Source: Lachnospiraceae bacterium (GTDB lineage: Bacteria > Bacillota > Clostridia > Lachnospirales > Lachnospiraceae). From it: DNA of 46,468 nucleotides. The notes under the pieces were generated by a model. The model was given only the letters and a program-made list of their open reading frames with translations. It made no database searches and was not told the origin of the DNA. Both the position numbers and the translations under genes were made by a program. This document shows, in pieces, positions 34,101 through 41,720 of this stretch (position 1 is the stretch's first letter; the number at the start of each line of letters is the position of its first letter). The stretch covers positions 1-46,468 of the forward strand of contig JAKSSD010000013.1 in assembly GCA_024403275.1 (NCBI GenBank). Reading direction: 5' to 3'.

Positions 34101-35771
34101 ATGGAAAAGCTGAAACCAAAGTTGTTTTCGGTTATGAAGACCTATAGTGCAGGTCAGTTCGTAAAGGATCTTATTAGTGGTATTATCGTAGCCATTATTG
34201 CACTTCCTTTATCAATCGCTCTTGCTATTGCATCAGGAGCAACACCAGAAATGGGTATTTTAACAGCTATTTTTGGTGGTTTTGTTATCGCATTTTTAGG
34301 TGGTAGCCGTGTTCAGATTGCCGGCCCTACAGCCGCATTTGCAACAATCGTTGCTGGAATTATTGCTTCAAAGGGCTATGAAGGTCTTTTCTATGCAACA
34401 ATTATTGCAGGTCTTATTCTTATATTAATGGGTCTTTTCAGATTCGGAAGTCTCATTAAGTACATTCCATACACAATTACAACAGGATTTACTGCTGGTA
34501 TTGCTGTGACTATTGCAATTGGACAGCTCAAAGATTTCCTTGGACTTACATATCCACCAGGAGATCCAATTATTGAGACAATTGATAAGGTTAAAGCTGT
34601 AGTAGTAAATATTGATACATTTAACTGGCAGGCTCTTGTAATCGGTCTTGTTAGTATGGCTATTTTGATTATTTTCCAGAAGTTCCTTCCAAAGGTACCT
34701 GGTTCACTTGTAGCTGTAATCGTATCTGTATTACTTGTAATCATCTTTAAGATGAACGTAAATACAATTGGTGATTTGTATGAAATCACAAGTGGTTTCC
34801 CAACACCAAAGATTCAGCCATTTAGCTTTGCTACAATAAGAAGTGTCATTCCAGATGCATTTACAATTGCAATTCTTGCTGCTATTGAATCACTTCTTTC
34901 ATGTGTAGTTGCTGACTCAATGATTAATTCAAAGCATCGTTCTAATATGGAACTTGTTGCACAGGGCTTTGGTAATATGGCTTCAGCTATATTCGGTGGT
35001 ATCCCGGCAACAGGTGCTATCGCTAGAACAGCTGCAAATATTAAGAATGGCGGTAGAACACCTATAGCTGGTATGGTTCATGCAGTAGTATTACTTATGG
35101 TACTTGTATTCCTTATGCCAGTAGCTAAATTTATCCCAATGCCAACAATTGCAGCAATCCTTATTATGGTTGCTTACAATATGTCAGGTTGGAAAGAAAT
35201 CAAAGGTCTTTTAAAGACAGCTCCTAAGAGTGATATTCTTGTACTTGTTGTAACATTTACTCTTACAGTAGTATTTGACCTTGTGGTAGCAATTGAAGTT
35301 GGTATGGTTCTTTCATGTATACTCTTTATGAAGAGAATGAGTGATGTTACCAATGTTGAAGGCTGGAAATATATCGATGATAATAATGATACAGAAACAG
35401 ATGCAGATTCACTTGATTTAAGAGAAGTTCCTAAGAATACTTTAGTATATGAATTAAGTGGTCCATTGTTCTTTGGTGCTGCAGAAAAGATTATGCAGAT
35501 TTCTATTGATGACAAACATAATTGTTTAGTGCTTAGAATGCGTTCTGTAAATGCTATCGATGCTACAGCCATGAGAAACCTTGAGAAGATTAGAGAAAAA
35601 TGTGAAGAGAAGAAGATTACTCTTGTTCTTTCTCACGTAAATGAACAGCCAATGAATGTAATGAAGAAGTCAGGCTTCTTTGAAAAGGTTGGTGAAGCTA
35701 ACTTCTGTGCACATATCGATGCTGCTCTTGAAAGAGCTAAATCTTTTGACACTAAAACAGAGGAAAAATAA
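34101..35771 (+). CDS. SulP-family anion transporter with STAS domain
   Basis: 556 residues. About 11-14 hydrophobic segments with the SulP signature near the N-terminus (SGIIVAIIALPLSIALAIASG in part; key residues are the ALPLSIALAIASG run) and GSRVQIAGPTAAF. A C-terminal STAS domain starts near 440 (NTLVYELSGPLFFGAAEKI). SulP proteins carry sulfate, bicarbonate or other anions across the inner membrane; the ion here is not evident. SD AGGAG. The stop TAA overlaps the ATG of the barnase lipoprotein gene, so both are translated together. A G6 run with flanking CTCG/CGAG lies just before the SD. Confidence 0.93.
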   Translation: MEKLKPKLFSVMKTYSAGQFVKDLISGIIVAIIALPLSIALAIASGATPEMGILTAIFGGFVIAFLGGSRVQIAGPTAAFATIVAGIIASKGYEGLFYATIIAGLILILMGLFRFGSLIKYIPYTITTGFTAGIAVTIAIGQLKDFLGLTYPPGDPIIETIDKVKAVVVNIDTFNWQALVIGLVSMAILIIFQKFLPKVPGSLVAVIVSVLLVIIFKMNVNTIGDLYEITSGFPTPKIQPFSFATIRSVIPDAFTIAILAAIESLLSCVVADSMINSKHRSNMELVAQGFGNMASAIFGGIPATGAIARTAANIKNGGRTPIAGMVHAVVLLMVLVFLMPVAKFIPMPTIAAILIMVAYNMSGWKEIKGLLKTAPKSDILVLVVTFTLTVVFDLVVAIEVGMVLSCILFMKRMSDVTNVEGWKYIDDNNDTETDADSLDLREVPKNTLVYELSGPLFFGAAEKIMQISIDDKHNCLVLRMRSVNAIDATAMRNLEKIREKCEEKKITLVLSHVNEQPMNVMKKSGFFEKVGEANFCAHIDAALERAKSFDTKTEEK

Positions 35772-36394
35772 TGAAAAAATTAAGAGTATTTTTGCTTGCT
35801 TTATTAGTAGCATTTTCAACATTATTTACTGCGTGTGATTTCTATGACATTATTCCGGACCAGGATCCAGAATTAAATCCTGCGAATAATCCTACAATAG
35901 TTACACAGGTTAATGATAATACCGAAAGTTTTGTAGTAACTCCGGATATTGATATTAATGACATCTTTCTAGAGCCTCCAGTTTCTGAAGATGAAATTGC
36001 TCCTAAAGAAGAGACTCAACCTGAAGAAGTAGTTGAAGTTGAAACTACAATTGATGAGAATGGTACTTATACCAGTAAAGAAGATGTAGCATTATATATT
36101 CATACTTACAATCATTTGCCTTCAAACTTTATTACCAAGAATAAAGCTAAAGAACTTGGATGGGACAGTAGCAAGGGTAACCTTGGTAAAGTTGCTCCAG
36201 GTATGAGTATAGGTGGAGATAAGTTTGGTAACAGAGAAGGTTTATTGCCTAAAAAAGATGGCAGACAGTATTATGAATGTGATATTGATTCTGATGGCTC
36301 ATTTAGAAATGCAAAAAGAATTATTTTTTCTAATGATGGTTTGATTTATTACACAGAAGATCATTATGAATCATTTGAACTTTTATATGAATAA
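35771..36394 (+). CDS. Lipoprotein with C-terminal barnase-type ribonuclease
   Basis: 207 residues. Signal with lipobox FTAC (Cys22), an acidic Pro/Glu linker (about 24-98), then a domain of about 109 residues that follows barnase closely: LPSNFITKNKAKELGW, KGNLGKVAPGMSIGGD, NREGLLP and DHYESF. The barnase catalytic set maps exactly by spacing: Lys123 (K27), Arg155 (R59), Glu169 (E73), Arg183 (R87) and His198 (H102). So an active, membrane-anchored extracellular guanyl-specific RNase is expected. It is coupled to the SulP gene (TAATG overlap). No barstar-like gene is seen next to it, which is understandable if the enzyme acts outside only. Confidence 0.9.
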   Translation: MKKLRVFLLALLVAFSTLFTACDFYDIIPDQDPELNPANNPTIVTQVNDNTESFVVTPDIDINDIFLEPPVSEDEIAPKEETQPEEVVEVETTIDENGTYTSKEDVALYIHTYNHLPSNFITKNKAKELGWDSSKGNLGKVAPGMSIGGDKFGNREGLLPKKDGRQYYECDIDSDGSFRNAKRIIFSNDGLIYYTEDHYESFELLYE

Positions 36395-36399
36395 TTTAG

Positions 36400-36430
36400 A
36401 AAGCGCGTCGATAAGACGTGCTTTTTATTT
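36400..36430 (+). terminator. Terminator after the barnase gene
   Basis: 10-bp stem AAAGCGCGTC / GACGTGCTTT (one G-U pair), loop GATAA, then a T-rich tail. Confidence 0.78.
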
Positions 36431-36448
36431 TAAGTAAAAGACTTATCG

Positions 36449-36457
36449 TGCTATAAT
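36449..36457 (+). promoter_or_regulatory. Extended -10 promoter of the FRG gene
   Basis: TGCTATAAT is a perfect extended -10 element; the -35 region is weak. It lies between the terminator and ATG36483. Confidence 0.65.
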
Positions 36458-36482
36458 ATAACTATTAATGGAGGGGTTTATT

Positions 36483-37286
36483 ATGAATACGATTACAATT
36501 AATTCGGTAGCAGAATATGTTGAAGAAGTATGTAAGATAAATAATGAGTTAAGAGAAAGAGCCTTAGGAGAGAATCTTTTATTTAGAGGTCAGCCGGATA
36601 AAGAAAAAAGACTAATACCTTCTCTTGGAAGAAAAGGTATTAATGGTAAGGCTTTAATTGATGAAGAAAGCAGTATGGTTGAAATGGCTCGATATAAACT
36701 TCCAACTGTATTTAGAAGAGATTTAGAGCCTATAGAATTATTAGCACTATTGCAGCATCACGGAATTCCAACAAGACTTCTCGATGTTTCAGCTAATGCA
36801 CTGGTTGGATTATATTTTGCGTGCCATGGTACTGATGCCAATATATCTGATGATGGTGAGGTTATTGTATTTAAAACTCTTGATATTGATATTCGCAATT
36901 ATCCAATGATTAATGATATTTGCAATAGCTATAGGAGAAATGGAACAAGAAGTCAGGAGGAATTGGCTAACTTATATGAATTCACCAGGAAGCCTATATT
37001 TGCATATGCTCCAAGCTATAGTTTAAGACAAAATATCCAGAGTGGCAGATATATCTTATTTGCTAACAAAATAATATATGAGAATGGTAAGTATAGTATT
37101 ACTAATATAATAGAGCCAATATCCAAGGATGGAGAGGATATTGAATGCAGGATTATTATTCCTGCTTCAGCTAAGAAACAGATTAGAAGAGATTTACGTC
37201 TTTTAGGTGTTAGCAAGGAGTTATTGTTCCTTGATAATGCGGATATGGTCTGCAGAGAAATTAGAGATAGATATAGTGAGAAATAA
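36483..37286 (+). CDS. FRG-domain protein
   Basis: 267 residues from ATG36483, which has SD GGAGGGG; an in-frame ATG at 36468 overlaps that SD. The FRG motif (Phe34-Arg35-Gly36, LLFRGQPD) is followed by the family hallmark QHHGIPTRLLDVSANALVGLYFACHG. FRG domains are widespread, occur in some toxin and phage-defence genes and have no settled biochemical role. The next gene follows by 6 nt. Its neighbour upstream is a ribonuclease, but a terminator separates them, so a shared function is not demonstrated. Confidence 0.9.
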   Translation: MNTITINSVAEYVEEVCKINNELRERALGENLLFRGQPDKEKRLIPSLGRKGINGKALIDEESSMVEMARYKLPTVFRRDLEPIELLALLQHHGIPTRLLDVSANALVGLYFACHGTDANISDDGEVIVFKTLDIDIRNYPMINDICNSYRRNGTRSQEELANLYEFTRKPIFAYAPSYSLRQNIQSGRYILFANKIIYENGKYSITNIIEPISKDGEDIECRIIIPASAKKQIRRDLRLLGVSKELLFLDNADMVCREIRDRYSEK

Positions 37287-37292
37287 TAGTTT

Positions 37293-38468
37293 ATGAAAGA
37301 GTATAAACCATCCTTTTTTGATAAATTTTATTGTATAGCCGATAAGTGCGATTTTACCTGCTGCAGGGACTGGTCAATAGGGGTAGATGAAGAAACCTAT
37401 GAGGAATGGAAAAGATTAAATATCCCCTGTAGATGCAATCTGGCAAAAGGTAAATTGTCAGATTATGTTGAAGAAGATGCATTAGTTCTTAATGATAAGC
37501 TTAAATGTCATTTTCTTAATGAAAAAGGCTTATGCAATATAGTTCTTGAGTATGGAGAAGAAGCATTAAGTCAGACTTGTCATACATTTCCAAAAGTAAT
37601 ATATGATTATACAAATAGAAGCGAATATACTTTAAATCTTGGTTGTAAATTTGCAGTTGAAAAGCTTCTGGAAGAGAAAGATTTTATTATTAATGAATCG
37701 GTTTGTGAAGAAGACGTAGATTATGAACCTGAGGATAGATTTAATATTCCTGAATGGGTATTTAGTTTAAGAGATTATATGCTTAAATTTACTTACCAGG
37801 ATATTGATAATATAGAATTACTTAAAAGTCTCCTTCTAAAAAGTATAAATCTTAATAATCTATATAAGTCAGGACAAAAGGTAGAAGCCTTGATTGATGA
37901 ATTCATAGGCCGCCCTATTGGTGAAAAGATAGTAGGTAAAAGCGACTACTTGGCTATGGATGATAAAAAGATAGATTCTTATATTGAGCGAGTCAATCTC
38001 TTAATTGATATGTTGTCTGAATATAAGATAGAAGGCATGTATAAGGAATTTATTGATTCTATTTTTGATAAGGCAAATAATGAATTACTAGTAAGTGATA
38101 AGGAATTACTAGATAAGGTTAATTTATTCAACAAGGATTTTAACGGAGAGATTAATAACAAAATAAGACGCATTATTCAAAATGAAATATATGGATTTAT
38201 TATTCCCTCACAAGAGGATGAAAGTCTTATATTAGAAGCAATAACCAGAAAGATTGAATGGCTGATTATGGAGATAGTGACACTTGAACAATGGCTATTT
38301 TTCATCTGGGAAGATAAGAATAATATAAGTGATGATGAATTCGTGACTGCAACAGCTGTTTTATTTAGAATAACTGGTTTTAGTGATGAAGACATTGATG
38401 AATATTTAAATGATGAATATATAAGTGATATCTGGGATGATGCTTATATTGATTTGATTTGTAATTAA
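37293..38468 (+). CDS. FliB-like cysteine-rich protein (flagellin lysine N-methylase family)
   Basis: 391 residues. The N-terminal third carries conserved Cys groups (Cys14, Cys19, Cys23, Cys24; CRC; CHF...LCNI; TCHTFPK; GCKF) shared by FliB and YkgJ-type proteins and likely to bind an Fe-S cluster. The remainder is helical. Family members are annotated as flagellin lysine-N-methylases, but no flagellin or flagellar gene is in the window, and many homologues in Clostridia lie away from flagellar loci. Possibly in one transcript with the FRG gene. Confidence 0.75.
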   Translation: MKEYKPSFFDKFYCIADKCDFTCCRDWSIGVDEETYEEWKRLNIPCRCNLAKGKLSDYVEEDALVLNDKLKCHFLNEKGLCNIVLEYGEEALSQTCHTFPKVIYDYTNRSEYTLNLGCKFAVEKLLEEKDFIINESVCEEDVDYEPEDRFNIPEWVFSLRDYMLKFTYQDIDNIELLKSLLLKSINLNNLYKSGQKVEALIDEFIGRPIGEKIVGKSDYLAMDDKKIDSYIERVNLLIDMLSEYKIEGMYKEFIDSIFDKANNELLVSDKELLDKVNLFNKDFNGEINNKIRRIIQNEIYGFIIPSQEDESLILEAITRKIEWLIMEIVTLEQWLFFIWEDKNNISDDEFVTATAVLFRITGFSDEDIDEYLNDEYISDIWDDAYIDLICN

Positions 38469-38624
38469 AGATTTTATTAATGTGTTGGAGTTTAGCTTGT
38501 ACATTAAATGTTTACTAATGTTTAAGATTTATTCATATTTTAGCCAATAATTATTCTTTTATGAATCGTATAGTGAATATAAAGAAAACAGAGTGACGTT
38601 TGTTTCTTTCTAATCTCCAAACAC

Positions 38625-38656
38625 AAAAGGCTTCCGGAAAAACGGAAGCCTTTTTA
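38625..38656. terminator. Bidirectional terminator between convergent genes
   Basis: 12-bp perfect stem AAAAGGCTTCCG / CGGAAGCCTTTT, loop GAAAAA. It lies between the FliB-like gene and the minus-strand deacetylase. Confidence 0.9.
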
Positions 38657-38673
38657 TTTTAAAGAAAATCAAG

Positions 38674-39492
38674 TTAATCAAGTTTGACTGTCTGACCTGG
38701 CTTAAGAATGTATTCTTTACCATTATCTTTAAACCAGATAGTAATAAGAGTAGGATTGTAAATTGTCTTACAGTCAGCAGATGTTTCAAGAGAACGTGTA
38801 GCCTGAATGTAATTGCAGATTTCCATATTAGTTGCATACCAGATGAAATCCTTACCACTCATTTTCTCACAGAACTTATCAATCTGTGACCAGTCACCAC
38901 TTCTTCCAAATTCAAAGCTGTGTCCCCATACATACATAAGAGGTAATTCAATATAACCTGGACAATCAAGGAAGGTATCACAAAGAGCCATAAGATTCTC
39001 GCTTCCCTGATGACATGTAGGACACCAGTCAAGGAAGTCCATAGGAGGGAAGAAGTTGTTAGTATCATTAACTCCACGTGAGTATTTAATACCAAGCTGT
39101 TTAAGAATTGTCATTACATGTTCGTTATGCCAGCCGAATGCATATGCACAACCATTGATAATTCTGCCTGTATAAGACTCAAGATTCTTTCTGTCCTGTA
39201 AAAATTCATTAACAATCATTGGGTCTGTAAGACCAAGGATAAATTTGTGATCAAGACCATGAACGGCAATCTCGTGATTCTTGTAAAGATCATTTAATTC
39301 TTCAGCAGTAACATATACGTTTCCGTCACAATTGCTTTCTGCAGTGCCACCAAGAGTACTTGAATTGATATTAAAAGTACCTTTGATTCCGTATTTGTCA
39401 AATAATGCAACGAGGCGTCTGTCAAAGTCCTGATTATCATCAAAACTCATTGTAAGAGCCTGTTTTTTCCCTTCTGGATATAAAAACTCCAT
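38674..39492 (-). CDS. Polysaccharide deacetylase-family protein
   Basis: 272 residues of the CE4/NodB homology fold: motif 1 TMSFDDNQDFD (catalytic base and metal Asp pair), the GTFNINSS strand, and the metal His pair in EIAVHGLDH. No signal peptide is seen, so it probably acts in the cytoplasm, unlike peptidoglycan deacetylases. CE4 enzymes remove N- or O-acetyl groups from sugars. SD GGAGG precedes the ATG. It stands alone; a 212-bp gap to the divergent ABC-F gene holds no clear feature beyond AT-rich promoter-like DNA. Confidence 0.85.
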   Translation of the reverse strand: MEFLYPEGKKQALTMSFDDNQDFDRRLVALFDKYGIKGTFNINSSTLGGTAESNCDGNVYVTAEELNDLYKNHEIAVHGLDHKFILGLTDPMIVNEFLQDRKNLESYTGRIINGCAYAFGWHNEHVMTILKQLGIKYSRGVNDTNNFFPPMDFLDWCPTCHQGSENLMALCDTFLDCPGYIELPLMYVWGHSFEFGRSGDWSQIDKFCEKMSGKDFIWYATNMEICNYIQATRSLETSADCKTIYNPTLITIWFKDNGKEYILKPGQTVKLD

Positions 39493-39704
39493 AGTGTAAC
39501 CTCCGCTAGTATTAAATTTAATTCATATAAATAAATGAATCATATCCTGTTCATAAGGATGTTATGATTATAGCATTTTTAAGATAAATAATAAAGTAAA
39601 GACAAGGATTTGAATATTAATAATAGAAGAATAAATGCTTATATGATAGAATGATTTCTGATGTGCATATTAATAGATGAAAATATATTTAATTGAGGTA
39701 ATTT

Positions 39705-41261
39705 ATGATTTTAGAAGTTAGTAACTTAAGCCATGGATTTGGAGACAGAGCAATATTTGATGATGTTTCATTCAGACTCCTTAAGGGTGAACATATAGGA
39801 CTTGTCGGAGCTAATGGCGAGGGTAAATCTACATTTATGAATATAGTAACAGGCAAAATGATGCCTGATGAAGGTAAGGTTACCTGGGCTAAGAATGTTA
39901 AGGCAGGATATCTTGATCAGCATACTGTTCTGGAAGAAGGAATGACTATAGGAGATGTGCTTCGTTCAGCATTTGCAGACCTATTTGATGTAGAAGCCAG
40001 AATTAATGAAATCTGTGAAAAGATGGCAGAGGTTACTGATGATAATGAAATGAATGAACTTCTTGCTGAGATGGGAGATTTACAGGATATTCTTGATGGA
40101 CATGATTTCTATTCGATTGATGTTAAGGTTGAAGAGATAGCTAGAGCATTTGAGATTCTTCCACTTGGCCTTGACAGAAGCGTATCTGATCTTAGTGGTG
40201 GTCAAAGGACTAAGATATTGCTTGCTAAGCTTTTATTAGAGAAGCCAGAGATTTTACTTCTTGATGAGCCTACTAACTATCTTGATGCTAATCATATTGA
40301 ATGGCTTAAAAGATATCTTCAGGAATATGAAAATGCTTTTATTCTTATTTCTCATGATATTCCATTTGTAAATGAAGTGGTTAACATAATATATCATATG
40401 GAAAATCTTAAACTAAATAGATATGTAGGTAACTATGATAAATTTATGGAAGTTTATGAAGTAAAAAAAGGGCAGCTTGAAGCAGCCTATAGAAAGCAAC
40501 AGCAGGAGATTAGTGAGCTTAAGGATTTCGTTGCAAGAAATAAAGCTAGAGTAGCGACAAGAAATATGGCTATGTCTAGACAAAAGAAGCTTGATAAGAT
40601 GGATATTATCGAATTGGATAGGGAAAAGCCAAAGCCAGAATTTAATTTTAAAGAAGCTAGAACTCCAGGCAAGATAATATTTGAGACAAGCGATCTTGTT
40701 ATTGGATATGAGAAGAATAAGCCTCTCAGTAAGCCTATCAATCTTAGAATGGAGAGAGGAGAAAAAATCGCTCTCGTTGGTACTAATGGTATAGGTAAGA
40801 CAACATTCTTAAAGAGTGTATTAGGAATTATTAATTCACTTGAAGGTAAGGCTACCCTTGGGGATTATTTATATAAGGGATATTTTGAACAGGAAGTTAA
40901 AGCTAGTGAGAATTCATGTATAGAAGAAATCTGGGAAGTATTTCCTGGATTTACTCAGTACGAAGTCAGATCAGCCCTTGCTAAATGCGGATTAACTACT
41001 AAACATATCGAAAGCAAGGTTAAGGTATTATCTGGTGGTGAACAGGCGAAAGTTAGATTATGTAAACTAATTAATTCTGAAACTAATATACTTCTTCTTG
41101 ATGAGCCTACAAATCATCTTGATGTTGATGCCAAGGATGAGCTTAAGAGAGCATTAAAGGCATATAAAGGATCAATACTTCTTGTTTGCCATGAGCCTGA
41201 TTTCTATGAAGGCTTAGTAGATAAGGTTTGGAATCTGGAAGAATTCTCTTTACTTAGCTAA
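39705..41261 (+). CDS. ABC-F family ATPase
   Basis: 518 residues with two full ABC domains and no membrane segment. NBD1: GANGEGKST, DLSGGQRTK, LLLDEPTNYLD, SHD. NBD2: GTNGIGKTT, LSGGEQAK, LLLDEPTNHLD. The linker is Lys/Arg-rich (KARVATRNMAMSRQKK). Both ATP sites look intact, in contrast to the YbiT-like protein at 13.0-14.7 kb. Likely a ribosome-associated translation factor; whether it protects against antibiotics cannot be read from sequence. The SD is GAGGT. Confidence 0.93.
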   Translation: MILEVSNLSHGFGDRAIFDDVSFRLLKGEHIGLVGANGEGKSTFMNIVTGKMMPDEGKVTWAKNVKAGYLDQHTVLEEGMTIGDVLRSAFADLFDVEARINEICEKMAEVTDDNEMNELLAEMGDLQDILDGHDFYSIDVKVEEIARAFEILPLGLDRSVSDLSGGQRTKILLAKLLLEKPEILLLDEPTNYLDANHIEWLKRYLQEYENAFILISHDIPFVNEVVNIIYHMENLKLNRYVGNYDKFMEVYEVKKGQLEAAYRKQQQEISELKDFVARNKARVATRNMAMSRQKKLDKMDIIELDREKPKPEFNFKEARTPGKIIFETSDLVIGYEKNKPLSKPINLRMERGEKIALVGTNGIGKTTFLKSVLGIINSLEGKATLGDYLYKGYFEQEVKASENSCIEEIWEVFPGFTQYEVRSALAKCGLTTKHIESKVKVLSGGEQAKVRLCKLINSETNILLLDEPTNHLDVDAKDELKRALKAYKGSILLVCHEPDFYEGLVDKVWNLEEFSLLS

Positions 41262-41300
41262 AGATAGGTAATAGTTGATTGAAAAATTAAATATAAAAAG

Positions 41301-41334
41301 AAAAAAGACAGGATCAAATGATTCTGTCTTTTTT
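41301..41334. terminator. Bidirectional terminator shared by ABC-F gene and tRNA-Trp
   Basis: 15-bp stem (41301-41315 with 41320-41334, one G-U), loop AAAT, A-run on the left and T-run on the right. It ends the plus-strand ABC-F transcript and the minus-strand tRNA. Confidence 0.88.
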
Positions 41335-41336
41335 AA

Positions 41337-41407
41337 CAGGGGAAGAGAGATTCGAACTCCCGTGAACGGTTTTGGAGACCGTCATACTGCCGCTGTATGA
41401 TTCCCCT
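41337..41407 (-). tRNA. tRNA-Trp (anticodon CCA)
   Basis: 71 nt on the minus strand. Acceptor AGGGGAA pairs with TTCCCCT, anticodon stem ACGGT/ACCGT holds loop CTCCAAA, giving CCA, and the T-loop is TTCGAAT. The 3' CCA is not encoded. Confidence 0.97.
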
Positions 41408-41438
41408 AGGAAAAGTTTTCTGCTTCACAACGAATTGT

Positions 41439-41467
41439 ATTATAGCAAATGATTTATCGATACGCAA
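41439..41467 (-). promoter_or_regulatory. tRNA-Trp promoter
   Basis: Minus strand TTGCGT (41462-41467), 17-bp spacer, TATAAT (41439-41444). Confidence 0.82.
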
Positions 41468-41496
41468 GTATTTTTTTGAAATAATAAGTAATAAGT

Positions 41497-41536
41497 AAAA
41501 TAAAAAACCTCCGGGGAAGCGGAGGCTTTTTATTTT
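41497..41536. terminator. Stand-alone bidirectional terminator-like hairpin
   Basis: 17-bp stem (41497-41513 with 41520-41536, one mismatch), loop GGGAAG, A/T tracts both sides. No gene ends here on either strand. It may insulate the tRNA-Trp promoter from the kinase promoter. Confidence 0.75.
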
Positions 41537-41598
41537 GTGTAAAAGGGGAATTTTTTCGGAATGATATAAATTGTTTAATCAATTCGAATTACATGTTT

Positions 41599-41641
41599 AA
41601 TTATATTGACGAAAAGAGGTTATTTCTACAATTATATTGAC
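41599..41641 (+). repeat. Two direct repeats upstream of the hybrid kinase
   Basis: AATTATATTGAC occurs at 41599-41610 and again at 41630-41641, a period of 31 bp, which is near three DNA turns. Each contains TTGAC. Possible binding sites for a regulator acting on the kinase promoter 34 nt further on. The rest of the 41537-41720 gap holds only AT-rich DNA and the promoter. Confidence 0.6.
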
Positions 41642-41674
41642 TAAAAATAGCAATATATTGCTCAAACCCTGCTT

Positions 41675-41703
41675 TTGACACTTTTTTTTATGGGTATTAT
41701 AAT
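41675..41703 (+). promoter_or_regulatory. Consensus promoter of the hybrid kinase
   Basis: TTGACA (41675-41680), 17-bp spacer, TATAAT (41698-41703), a full match to the vegetative consensus. The start codon follows 17 nt later, so the leader is very short. Confidence 0.9.
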
Positions 41704-41720
41704 ATTTATGAGGTGATAAT

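Noticed and set aside
36395-36482. Barstar-like gene next to the barnase lipoprotein
   Set aside because: The gap holds only a terminator and a promoter, and the FRG protein is not barstar-like.
1838-38499. The 12-mer GAGTTTAGCTTG at 1838-1849 and 38488-38499
   Set aside because: Two copies in AT-rich intergenic DNA with no common structure or context; chance cannot be excluded.
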